Shown here: one piece after another, positions 16,901 through 22,326 of the stretch
How the letters are laid out: every line of letters starts with the position of its first letter
Numbering within the stretch: position 1 is the stretch's first letter
DNA from: Candidatus Pacearchaeota archaeon CG10_big_fil_rev_8_21_14_0_10_35_13
Lineage (GTDB): Archaea > Nanobdellota > Nanobdellia > Pacearchaeales > GW2011-AR1
Direction of reading: 5' to 3'
DNA length: 22,326 bases
Assembly: GCA_002763035.1 (NCBI GenBank)
Contig: PFDC01000149.1
Location: 1-22,326, forward strand
Program-made: the position numbers and the translations under genes
Notes under the pieces: model-generated
Told to the model about the DNA's origin: nothing
Database searches by the model: none
The model's input: only the letters and a program-made list of their open reading frames with translations

Positions 16901-19900
16901 GGACTTCCTGGGCTTATAATGGTTATTTTCCCTGGTTCACGTGAGAAGCTTACTACTTCACCGTTCCATGTAAATCCTTCAAGGCTCTCAGTTATTTTTA
17001 TCCCAGCTTTCTTTAATGAATCAATAGCTTCGTTATACTTGTTTACTTCTTCTTGTGATAGCTTTCCTAATTCTTCAACTTTTCTTGTGCTTTCAGGGTC
17101 GATATCTCCGGTGAATGGTTCTTTATCATAAGTATATGCCCCCTTTTCATCAAAGAATACTTTCTTTCCGTTATTTGTTATTTCTGCGTCTCTCTTTTCT
17201 AGTCCTTTACTTTCTAGAAGTTTTGCTTCTTCTTTTTCTAATAATTCTTTTTTTGCGTTAATTTCTTTTTCTCCTATTCCTGCTTCATTGCTTCCTTTAT
17301 CTAAGTCTCCTTCTGGTTGGTTTATTTCTGGTTGGGAAGATAATTCTTCTCCTAAATTTTTGTTGTTGTTTACATTTAATGGTATTTGCCCTAATGTTCC
17401 TTCATTACTTCCTTTCTTTGGTTTGTAAGCTGGTGGAGTTATTGGTTTTGGTCCGTTCTTTAGTCCGGTATTTACTTTTACGTCAAAGCTTGGTTGGGTA
17501 TTAACTTCATTATTTCCTCCAATAACTTTTCCGGTAAGACTACTTGTTAATGTATTCACAAATCCGAATAGTGGGGCAATTAATGCTAATACTCCTTCAG
17601 GATTATTGTCTGGATGTGCTAACATATCATCCCCCCCGATTATGGGGTTATCAGCATCTCCGCCAGCATCTTGTATTGGGCATAAATAATTCTTACATTC
17701 ATCTCCTTCTGATTGTTTACAATATAATATTTGTTCTTTGTTAGCTAATACCCCTGCAAGGACTCCTTTTTTAGCTCCTGCAATGGCTCCTTTAGCTCCT
17801 CCAGCCCCAGCATTTGTTTTTCCTCCTGCGTCTCCAACACCATCTTTAGCAGCTTCTCCTAGAATTTTTTGTGCAGCAGCAAGGGCTTTTAACATTTCGT
17901 TTAGTGCCCATTCATTACCTTTTCCTATTTGGTCAGCCCATTTTTGTGCTTCTTTCAGTAAATCATCAACTTTTTTCTTATCATCAACTGATAATTGTCC
18001 TGAGTTTGCCATGTCATCTGACAGTTCCTTCTTGTTGCTCAGGTCATTTTGTCCTGTTGCCTTGTGTTCTTCAAAGAAGTCAGTCCTAAAATCTTTATCA
18101 TTCCAAGATTTTTGAACTTCTCCTTGTAATAATCCTATACTTGCTCCGTAACCCTTAATTGCGTTCTTCATTGTTTGTTGCCAGTTATTACTATCTTTTA
18201 ACTCGGATACTATCCCATCCCAATACTTGACCATTTGAGCAATATTTTCATCATCAGGGTTTTCTTCGGCTAACTTCTGATAATAAGTGTTCATATTATT
18301 AGCGTTTGTATAAATCTCGTTTTTATTTCCGTAAAGTATATCTTTCAAATCTTGCTTCATTTCACCCTGTAAATTAATTGAATTTTGATTTTTATTCATA
18401 GAATTTAATTTTTTGTAGAATGCTCCTTTTGGTACATTGGGGTTTTCTAGGACTTTATTAATATCAAAATTTCTTTCATCATCAAGAAATTCTCCTGCGA
18501 TAGCTATTGATCCTAATTTTTTGTAGAATACTCCTTCTGGTACTTTAGGGTTTTCTATGAGTTTATTAATATCAAAATTTCCTTCATCATCAAGAAATTC
18601 TCCTATTGTTAGTCCTAGTTCTTTTGCTTTGGGGTTTTCTATGAATTTATTAATATCAAAATTTCTTTCATCATCAAGAAATTCTTCTGTGATAACTATT
18701 GATCCTTGGTTCCATGAAGCGAATGCTCTATAAGCTAATGATTCAGCGTCTTGAGGATTGTATAGGCTATTAAGTATTGCTCTTTCGCTGTATAATGATG
18801 AACGATAGGGGTTCATTAGATTGTCCATTTTCTCAAAGCCTTCTTTCATCTTAACACCGTTTTCATCGTATTCTTCTCTAATTCCATTTTGTTCTTCTAC
18901 TAAGAGACTGTTAAACTGTTTTATCACATCTTTTATATTATAGGCTGTCTCATAATAATAATTGTACATTGCTTGGTATTCTCTTGTTCTTTTGTTTAAG
19001 TCTTCAATTGCAGAGTAGTCAGGCATAGAGCTTCTTCCTTTACCCAGAGCAGCTTCTTGTGGTAAATTGTAGAATTCTTCGGTATTAAGTGTTGAGAATG
19101 AACCGGTGATTCCGCTATAAGTATTTCCTAAAAAGTTTTCTTTGCCTATTATTGCAGTTCCTATATCTCCTAATTTGTTTATTCCTAGGCTATTGTATAT
19201 TCCTTTATTACCGAAACCTTGTTTTTTAGCTTCTTGGCTAAAGTATTGTGATACTCTTCCGGGTGTTGGTTGGTATAATGTGAATGATTGTCCTAATGAT
19301 TCTGAGGTTTCATCATGTTCAGTATTAATACTCTGAGTATTTTTTGTTGGTGTTATCGTTTTTAGATTTATCCCTATACTGCTTTGTCCTAGTGTTAATT
19401 TGCTGTTTTCTGATAAGCACAAATCTACTCTTTGTTGTAGTCCTGAGGTTTTTTGTTCTGAGAGCGCCATGATGTTTGATTCTCCGAAGTTAATATCTAA
19501 GGAGTTTGCTTCTCCAGGGGTTATTATTGGTGGTGATGGATTAAAGTTATCTGATGTTTCTAAGACATTAACATTTGCTTCTTTGATCATTCTTTCACTA
19601 ACTCCTGTTCCTTGAGCATTGCTTGATTCAAGCATTTTTTGTATTGATTCTCTTGCTCCTACTCCGAAAGCATTATCACTATTTGACACCTCATTAAATG
19701 TTAATGATTTTTTTGTATCTCCTAAACATCCTGAGCTTGTACTTGAATCAAATCCTTGACCATCAATTACATTAGAAGAAATGTAGTTAATGCTTCCAGT
19801 ATTACCTTCTGAAGTCTGACTACTTTGTGTTATTATCCTAAGATTCTTTTGTGTCATCTCATTAACTTCTATAGGTCCTACTCTCTGTATTGTCTTTATC

Positions 19901-22326
19901 CCCCCATCATAACCTGTTGTTGCAGTAATAGTGTCTTTTCCTATAACAATTGATGATTCTTCTCCTAGAATATTGTAGGGAATTTCCATTTTTACTTCAC
20001 TTTGTTCGTTTCCTAGGATCATTCTCATCTGGTCTTGGTATGCTGGTTGCTTTTCACTATTTCCAAGCATCTGTTTTGTTTCTATAATATCATTAGTTAC
20101 TGATATTACTTCATTAAATAATTCTGTTGATTCTGGGTATCCTGTTATTGCTTGTCTTTCTTTTATGTCTGATTCTCCTTGGTATGTTGTCACTTCGTTT
20201 CCTGGGTCTGGTCCATCGATTCCTATTCCTGTTTTGTCGAATGATTCTCCTAGCCCTCCTAAGTATATTATGTCCTTGTCTGTTACAAGGTCGCTCTTTC
20301 CGTCCCAGTAGAATAAGTATATACTATCTTCTAGGTTTGTTATTGTTGGGGGGTCGGTAAAGCTTCCTGTGCTCCCAGGGAATATTGTTCTCATATTATT
20401 TTTTGATTCTTTTGGGATCATATGATAACTAGGTGTTACTCCGTAAGTGTTTGTGAATTCTTTGTCGCTTACTAAAGTTATTACTTGTGTTTCTCCTGAT
20501 TTTATGATTGATTCTTTAGGGAATCTTGCGTAAAATCCTCCAAATTCTCCGGTGATATAATCTTTGGGATTTATTAATCCCCTTGTAATGTCGTAATAAT
20601 GGTTTCCTTTGCTTTCAGGAGTATTGGTTAGGTAATAGTTTTCTAAGATTATATCATTACTTGTAGGATTGTGTATCTCTATGAATTCTGCTCCAGAATA
20701 AGCTATTTCTGTTATTAATACATGGCTTGCTACTTGAGTGTTTGATTGTGCGTCATTGATTCCTTCTCCTAATAACATGTTTCCCATACCTGATTTTTTT
20801 AAGTCGTTTTGAATTTTATCAAATTCTTGGTTTGTTCCAGATGCAGGAATTTTTAGGTCTGATTCAGTGATCCCAGTGTTCCCGATTGTTGATTTTGGGC
20901 TTCCGGAACATTTTGGGTGTTTAGGGTAGTTTTTGCAGAAGTCTGATTGTTGTATGTCTAATTCTTCTCCTTCACTTCCTCCAGTGCTTCCTCCGCCCTC
21001 TCCTGCGGCCCCCCCGCCTTGTACTAGTTCTCTACATCCTGATGGGCATACTTGACAATCTTCTGTTTGATTCTCGTCTCCGAGTGTAACTGCGCAGAAA
21101 CATCCTTGAGTAATACATTCTGTTCCTTCACTACAATCATCAACGCACATTAATGGAGAATTTGTCGAGGTACCATCTCCTTGAGAACAATAAACTTTGT
21201 CTTCATATCCTCCGATTACAGAACTATTATCTGTTTTTTCCCCCATAATTGTGTTTATCAAAGAAGCCCCGTTAAGTGTAACTTCTACGTTAATGAGTGC
21301 ATTAGGGTTACCTTGATTTATTCCTCTTAGATTAATATTAAATCCTCCATTAATCTCTTCGTTAATAAGTACTGATAATTGTCCTTTAGGGGTTATTCTT
21401 GAGTTTAGGCTTATTATTTTTCCTGATTCTTCAATGAGTTCTACTGATATTTCTTCGTTCAAACTTTCAACAGAACTTATTGTTATCATTGTTCCTGCTG
21501 GTGTAATTATCACTGGGATTTCATCATTGCTTATCTTTCCATCAAGATTATTATCAGAGACTAAGGTTTTTGTTCCAATAATTCCAGAGTAATCAATGTT
21601 GAACTGTTCAAGCACTTCATTAGCTATTAGCAGTACAGTTCTTGATTCTGGGAGATAATATGCTTCTTTCTCTATATTATTGCCTTCTAAATCATAAACT
21701 TTTATCATACTTAATTCTTCTTGAGTAATTCTTCTCCCGAAGTCTATTAAGAAATATGTTTGTTTTGATGGGTTGATAGTTCCTAAAATGGGGTTATCAC
21801 GAGGGCCTGTTCCCCCGATTATTTCTTCATTTACAACTCTGATTATGCCATTAATGCTTGTTCTGCTATCGAAGATGAATAATGGGTTAATAGTCGTTGA
21901 TAATCTTACATAAAGTCCTGTTTCTAGAGGTAATAATTCTGTATTCACAATAATCTTAGCTAATCCTTGCCCTGGTACTTCCTCTGTGAAGATTATGCTA
22001 CCTTGATTAATTATTATCTCTGCTTCGTTTACTACTTCATAACTTATCATTTGCCCTAAACATCCTGGGCTTCCTTTGATATTGTATTCTGCTGGTTGTC
22101 CTTGTATAATATGATCATTATTCCATTCGGACTCAATCATCTCACAATCTCCTGAGATTATTTCCGTGTGAGCATTAGTAGACTCTGTAGAAGCACCAAA
22201 AAAAGGAGTAGTTGTAGGATTAGTAGAAGGGGTGGTAACGGTCGTTGAAGGAGTAGAAGGCGCAGTACCAAAACGGTTCGTAGTTGTAGGATTAGTAGAA
22301 GGGGTGGTAACAGTCGTTGAAGGAGT
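10939..22326 (-). CDS. Giant surface-type multidomain protein G1, 5' partial
   Basis: At least 3795 codons; the frame is open through the window edge, so the ATG at 22138-22140 is internal (residue numbers here count from it). Parts in order: Thr/Pro/Ser repeats before that Met; Ig-like beta stretches; an EF-hand-like loop (196-207); Cys-rich segment (about 317-380) and C-K-N-Y-P-K-H-P-K-C; lamin-tail domain (about 473-628); 36-residue repeats (1146-1245); Ala/Gly-rich tract and a four-Cys cluster (about 1410-1495); hydrophobic segment (about 1514-1543) ending L-T-G-K-V-I-G-G; Pro/Asn linker; coiled coils (about 2010-2060 and 2147-2213); hydrophobic helices (about 2793-2937); beta-rich end with two shared modules. 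No enzyme motif is recognised. Extracellular location is inferred from the mucin-like linker, lamin-tail domain and Cys clusters; the signal peptide is outside the window. It is coupled to G2 downstream. Confidence 0.9.
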   Translation of the reverse strand, partial: TPSTTVTTPSTNPTTTNRFGTAPSTPSTTVTTPSTNPTTTPFFGASTESTNAHTEIISGDCEMIESEWNNDHIIQGQPAEYNIKGSPGCLGQMISYEVVNEAEIIINQGSIIFTEEVPGQGLAKIIVNTELLPLETGLYVRLSTTINPLFIFDSRTSINGIIRVVNEEIIGGTGPRDNPILGTINPSKQTYFLIDFGRRITQEELSMIKVYDLEGNNIEKEAYYLPESRTVLLIANEVLEQFNIDYSGIIGTKTLVSDNNLDGKISNDEIPVIITPAGTMITISSVESLNEEISVELIEESGKIISLNSRITPKGQLSVLINEEINGGFNINLRGINQGNPNALINVEVTLNGASLINTIMGEKTDNSSVIGGYEDKVYCSQGDGTSTNSPLMCVDDCSEGTECITQGCFCAVTLGDENQTEDCQVCPSGCRELVQGGGAAGEGGGSTGGSEGEELDIQQSDFCKNYPKHPKCSGSPKSTIGNTGITESDLKIPASGTNQEFDKIQNDLKKSGMGNMLLGEGINDAQSNTQVASHVLITEIAYSGAEFIEIHNPTSNDIILENYYLTNTPESKGNHYYDITRGLINPKDYITGEFGGFYARFPKESIIKSGETQVITLVSDKEFTNTYGVTPSYHMIPKESKNNMRTIFPGSTGSFTDPPTITNLEDSIYLFYWDGKSDLVTDKDIIYLGGLGESFDKTGIGIDGPDPGNEVTTYQGESDIKERQAITGYPESTELFNEVISVTNDIIETKQMLGNSEKQPAYQDQMRMILGNEQSEVKMEIPYNILGEESSIVIGKDTITATTGYDGGIKTIQRVGPIEVNEMTQKNLRIITQSSQTSEGNTGSINYISSNVIDGQGFDSSTSSGCLGDTKKSLTFNEVSNSDNAFGVGARESIQKMLESSNAQGTGVSERMIKEANVNVLETSDNFNPSPPIITPGEANSLDINFGESNIMALSEQKTSGLQQRVDLCLSENSKLTLGQSSIGINLKTITPTKNTQSINTEHDETSESLGQSFTLYQPTPGRVSQYFSQEAKKQGFGNKGIYNSLGINKLGDIGTAIIGKENFLGNTYSGITGSFSTLNTEEFYNLPQEAALGKGRSSMPDYSAIEDLNKRTREYQAMYNYYYETAYNIKDVIKQFNSLLVEEQNGIREEYDENGVKMKEGFEKMDNLMNPYRSSLYSERAILNSLYNPQDAESLAYRAFASWNQGSIVITEEFLDDERNFDINKFIENPKAKELGLTIGEFLDDEGNFDINKLIENPKVPEGVFYKKLGSIAIAGEFLDDERNFDINKVLENPNVPKGAFYKKLNSMNKNQNSINLQGEMKQDLKDILYGNKNEIYTNANNMNTYYQKLAEENPDDENIAQMVKYWDGIVSELKDSNNWQQTMKNAIKGYGASIGLLQGEVQKSWNDKDFRTDFFEEHKATGQNDLSNKKELSDDMANSGQLSVDDKKKVDDLLKEAQKWADQIGKGNEWALNEMLKALAAAQKILGEAAKDGVGDAGGKTNAGAGGAKGAIAGAKKGVLAGVLANKEQILYCKQSEGDECKNYLCPIQDAGGDADNPIIGGDDMLAHPDNNPEGVLALIAPLFGFVNTLTSSLTGKVIGGNNEVNTQPSFDVKVNTGLKNGPKPITPPAYKPKKGSNEGTLGQIPLNVNNNKNLGEELSSQPEINQPEGDLDKGSNEAGIGEKEINAKKELLEKEEAKLLESKGLEKRDAEITNNGKKVFFDEKGAYTYDKEPFTGDIDPESTRKVEELGKLSQEEVNKYNEAIDSLKKAGIKITESLEGFTWNGEVVSFSREPGKITIISPGSPLEGLSLPLVKAEADVLTYFTRQLNDAGKKIGELRKEIEKELLSSLIKAGVEEPEIKYDSDKGIIYTGKIEGITGVELQYGTDKETGKKVFFNYGERIYLEGNKEYNRLKELAKEKENPEEALAYMQLAFKALEEVNAGIEIKGGGYYVKGTDNQVFVSELFDGLIFSVEDKEKVKELKDKMLSGEIKVEEYGYLPQELIEKNGIKVYGSLNDNELKDYQNIIEGLEKVGTERYINVRKVQIDEYKEKLKLLGYNERINEVSDDAKKIMDEIVKIELEIFILREKFEQRYGQSMQAKFDKEIERIRQKYQGLIGGKYLLKFSTMSYEEIISEIFPEGTAKKISDNYEKSESYRELAEYIFEKETERLIDYVLAVEGSKEHYISFETSYNTGEIIIFYSPEVISALENERDKALSEAKTETQKEIIIKKFNEKIEEIKNNNDNAEEIINKALKKITEEVETEKDRLGQKIIDTKYELFEVLKSLGITSLDDVYLRRISELSEGDIGEVSTMDAREALDLYRQYLNEVEEYRQAYSQIKVYEFRAELTKKLVGKNNKEMIKILDSELLGFGDLFKDFVIEIQKQTINDKDLYEFNEGFSGALAKHYYIKEETNKFNYAIMEYARITKDYGGSLLQVTDTYRGAWAVKVNELMDKLVPEGISETFYKIVKGGYTKGTDLNSRGEYLAHYLGTDEYYEHMLETEFEKTFYNMRRAVSFAVQINNYPEKSPSTIESEILGMEVDETLRNLENAGKAGLLTIGNKQFETGSADSEAYYGTFNRASELFKELQKKLRTRQTNNAYLTTEKYVERAADTATELAKKLEQNLKGKIDRIVFETPGYGEEVYYGDEGIKLLETAALTKTKISIVFTKGVKTESKESYDEVSSVEKMIGTINSIQEVLKETSDDAIAEVRSRFSLASMVIKLKVGINDFVYDNHLENGRGFTKEVLGIVTTGIINSVKVYIEKTWSPSGWYEERGDNVALANYLEHYSKSGMNGLSEEAKTMLGEKVPGWKEYNLYGTMSDEEYVKNLLKWEIDPSFESLKFFDKGFLASAGDYLTTPLTLVEFMGISKAINLVIGWFRYVGETVAIKYTSFVASRQIALEFSTTTFSRTMNYLSYNSLNAVRTGGGILGEGVSSVFNSIINPYVISNKLNVVLAPYIGKGASVFLTEIVFEEFFLASGADFFLGSGMGNAVDGLEVGTGLVSGKGKLRIAAMIGEAVNIYSQQMIYTEDGFNELIRVPRGDLPKVLEALGGVTQTGTIKNPDNGRIEGLRIGVEGSKATIVELDSATDIEMTKRAIRFHQIGENDWGFTFINEKAIVTTSDNKYNLFYSELKNYDLTGVMKLEVLLKDLKVRITKEGMLITDLVTKTKEGIISEHLTFAGASTSEVTAKLQSADINSEVTNPTEGVIKIVNKETGEVTFLTTPEVELSPGKSSPLGIEIFMKTKPQNRAVSELKFGDKKFGKPQVIVLQIETEIELKQLKERMGKQGELQFLEGNTVFDNEGNIVDSVIVTNGVTIVIYTKPGVVIDYIQDKGAYRKSVVTETVVPDYNLLISLSLSNGLIKGALTEEQREIVKTVLITELLEGGTEESQTLTSLLAGEIKNNMLPGTKINDPLQKLALLSDNPQGKLLLQNIISKVKGNKYVKADALIQFANQIEVRNVQVSNKATIEISPVINSPGTAVIVSEIGANQAGTIKIGMNIEGEIYVTGTTIVSIRQGGSIMFVKVGVGVVTSSVENFVESINQQTGEGNELNTEFFTDEDFKEIEALMAEMEECTPAGVSGAVISIDKGITGATIACPRINTKAFNLNSGTNVRLQGGEEITFEKVTGDEIVAELMQRPMGSGVQAQKGESFAELIERLGNSGPLTTEEEGQKLFYELLMKDAHISETSTIETNPNEKITENSDEKIAEVTISGDGAGIMTITTESGDEIIIQLGTDAYNSGGSGDGFDAFMKGLFDSAGISIEQSGPANVEKLTGGMTTQILLCKK
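10942..11154 (-). repeat. Shared module, copy b (C-terminus of G1)
   Basis: Residues about 3663-3733. I-M-T-I and G-D-E-I-I-I-Q-L-G (the final I-Q-L-G from 3678), then a G-G-S-G-D-G insertion, an F-D-A-F-M helix and Cys 3731 followed by K-K-stop. It is nine residues longer than copies c and d between L-G and Cys. The protein ends at the module's Cys-Lys-Lys. Confidence 0.65.
11506..11778 (-). repeat. Shared module, copy a (in G1)
   Basis: Residues about 3455-3545. G-G-S-I-M-F-V-K-V-G (V-K-V-G from 3469), V-E-N-F helix, a T-G-E-G-N loop, F-T-D-E-D-F acidic helix and M-E-E-C with Cys 3520. After the Cys come I-T-G-A-T-I-A-C and a strand. The acidic helix and E-E-C match E-E-W-C of copy d. Confidence 0.6.
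15500..15700 (-). other. Coiled-coil region in G1
   Basis: Residues about 2147-2213 are dense in Glu and Lys with hydrophobics at heptad-like spacing, without Pro or Gly until the end. A second such stretch is at about residues 2010-2060 (near 15990-16110). Both suggest rod-like spacers or oligomerisation. Confidence 0.55.
18406..18705 (-). repeat. Three-copy EFLDDE/NFDINK repeat in G1
   Basis: Unit of 36 residues: G-S-I-x-I-x-x, then E-F-L-D-D-E-x-N-F-D-I-N-K, then an E-N-P segment ending F-Y-K-K-L. The core E-F-L-D-D-E starts at residues 1153, 1181 and 1217. The first unit is shortened (28-residue step), the second step is 36. DNA of the cores is nearly identical (for example TTATTAATATCAAAATTT in all three on the plus strand), so the expansion is recent. 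Confidence 0.85.
20255..20725 (-). other. Lamin-tail domain (LTD) in G1
   Basis: Residues about 473-628. The opening V-L-I-T-E-I-A-Y-S-G-A-E-F-I-E-I-H-N-P, then D-I-I-L-E-N-Y-Y-L-T, and later S-I-I-K-S-G-E-T and S-I-Y-L-F matches the family order (N/TEI...G..FIE..N......L..Y.L, then the 'pG' strand). Such domains occur in secreted and surface proteins of bacteria and archaea, often as non-catalytic binding modules. Confidence 0.75.
21520..21555 (-). other. EF-hand/dockerin-like calcium loop in G1
   Basis: D196-N-N-L-D-G-K-I-S-N-D-E207 fits the 12-residue EF-hand loop: acidic or Asn at positions 1, 3 and 5, Gly at 6, Ile at 8, Glu at 12. A single loop is visible, within a beta-rich extracellular-type segment, so Ca-dependent folding is inferred. 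Confidence 0.6.
22183..22326 (-). repeat. 72-bp tandem repeats coding a Thr/Pro/Ser linker
   Basis: Two 24-residue units, each starting T-P-S-T-T-V-T-T-P-S-T-N-P-T-T-T and followed by a short F-G-containing segment. At DNA level 22208-22254 and 22280-22326 agree over 47 bp with one mismatch, exactly 72 bp apart. The repeats run off the window edge, so more copies may follow. Composition suggests a mucin-like, possibly O-glycosylated stalk. Confidence 0.85.

Noticed and set aside
22138..22140. ATG as the start of G1
   Set aside because: The frame is open for 62 more codons to the window edge and encodes a clear tandem repeat continuing the protein.
22183..22326. CRISPR-like repeat array
   Set aside because: Two 72-bp-spaced copies are in-frame coding repeats with no unique spacers and no palindromic ends.

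Overview
The window looks archaeal, most likely from a small-genome DPANN-type lineage (Woesearchaeota/Pacearchaeota-like). The reasons are low G+C, an Lhr-type helicase interrupted by an intein, BRE/TATA promoters placed 21 nt before start codons (leaderless layout), T-tract ends, and very long secreted-type proteins. The taxonomic placement is inference. No rRNA, tRNA, CRISPR array or insertion sequence was recognised.

Left part, plus strand (1-6.6 kb). The window opens inside an Lhr-family DNA/RNA helicase gene. A 524-residue LAGLIDADG intein sits exactly at the Cys of helicase motif V. Next come three small genes of unknown function (A 3659-4318, B 4320-4763, C 5022-5504). A and B form a tight pair. 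A and C are each driven by an identical 47-bp promoter/operator block with the same 21-nt spacing to ATG, so A-B and C are probably one co-regulated set, and A and C look like distant paralogues. An ADP-ribosylglycohydrolase (ARH/DraG family, 5643-6578) with its own promoter follows.

Right part, minus strand (6.7-22.3 kb). Two giant genes overlap by 13 bp and fill about 15.6 kb. The upstream one (G1) is open past the right window edge and has at least 3795 codons here. It carries 72-bp Thr/Pro/Ser-rich tandem repeats, an EF-hand-like loop, Cys clusters, a lamin-tail domain, a 36-residue repeat array and coiled coils. The downstream one (G2, 1422 aa) starts with a membrane/signal segment. It contains a GNAT-like stretch and a second possible embedded domain (GWISPDG...GWVRK).

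The two giants share a module of about 60-85 residues, present twice in each. It has two beta strands ending V-x-L-G, a helix with a D/E-F pair, an acidic helix, and a closing Cys. One copy forms the exact C-terminus of G1. This module is the best candidate here for something undescribed. My inference is a two-component giant cell-surface system made from one coupled transcript, possibly including some fused product through an A6 run at the junction. The plus-strand genes and the giant genes converge at 6579-6682.
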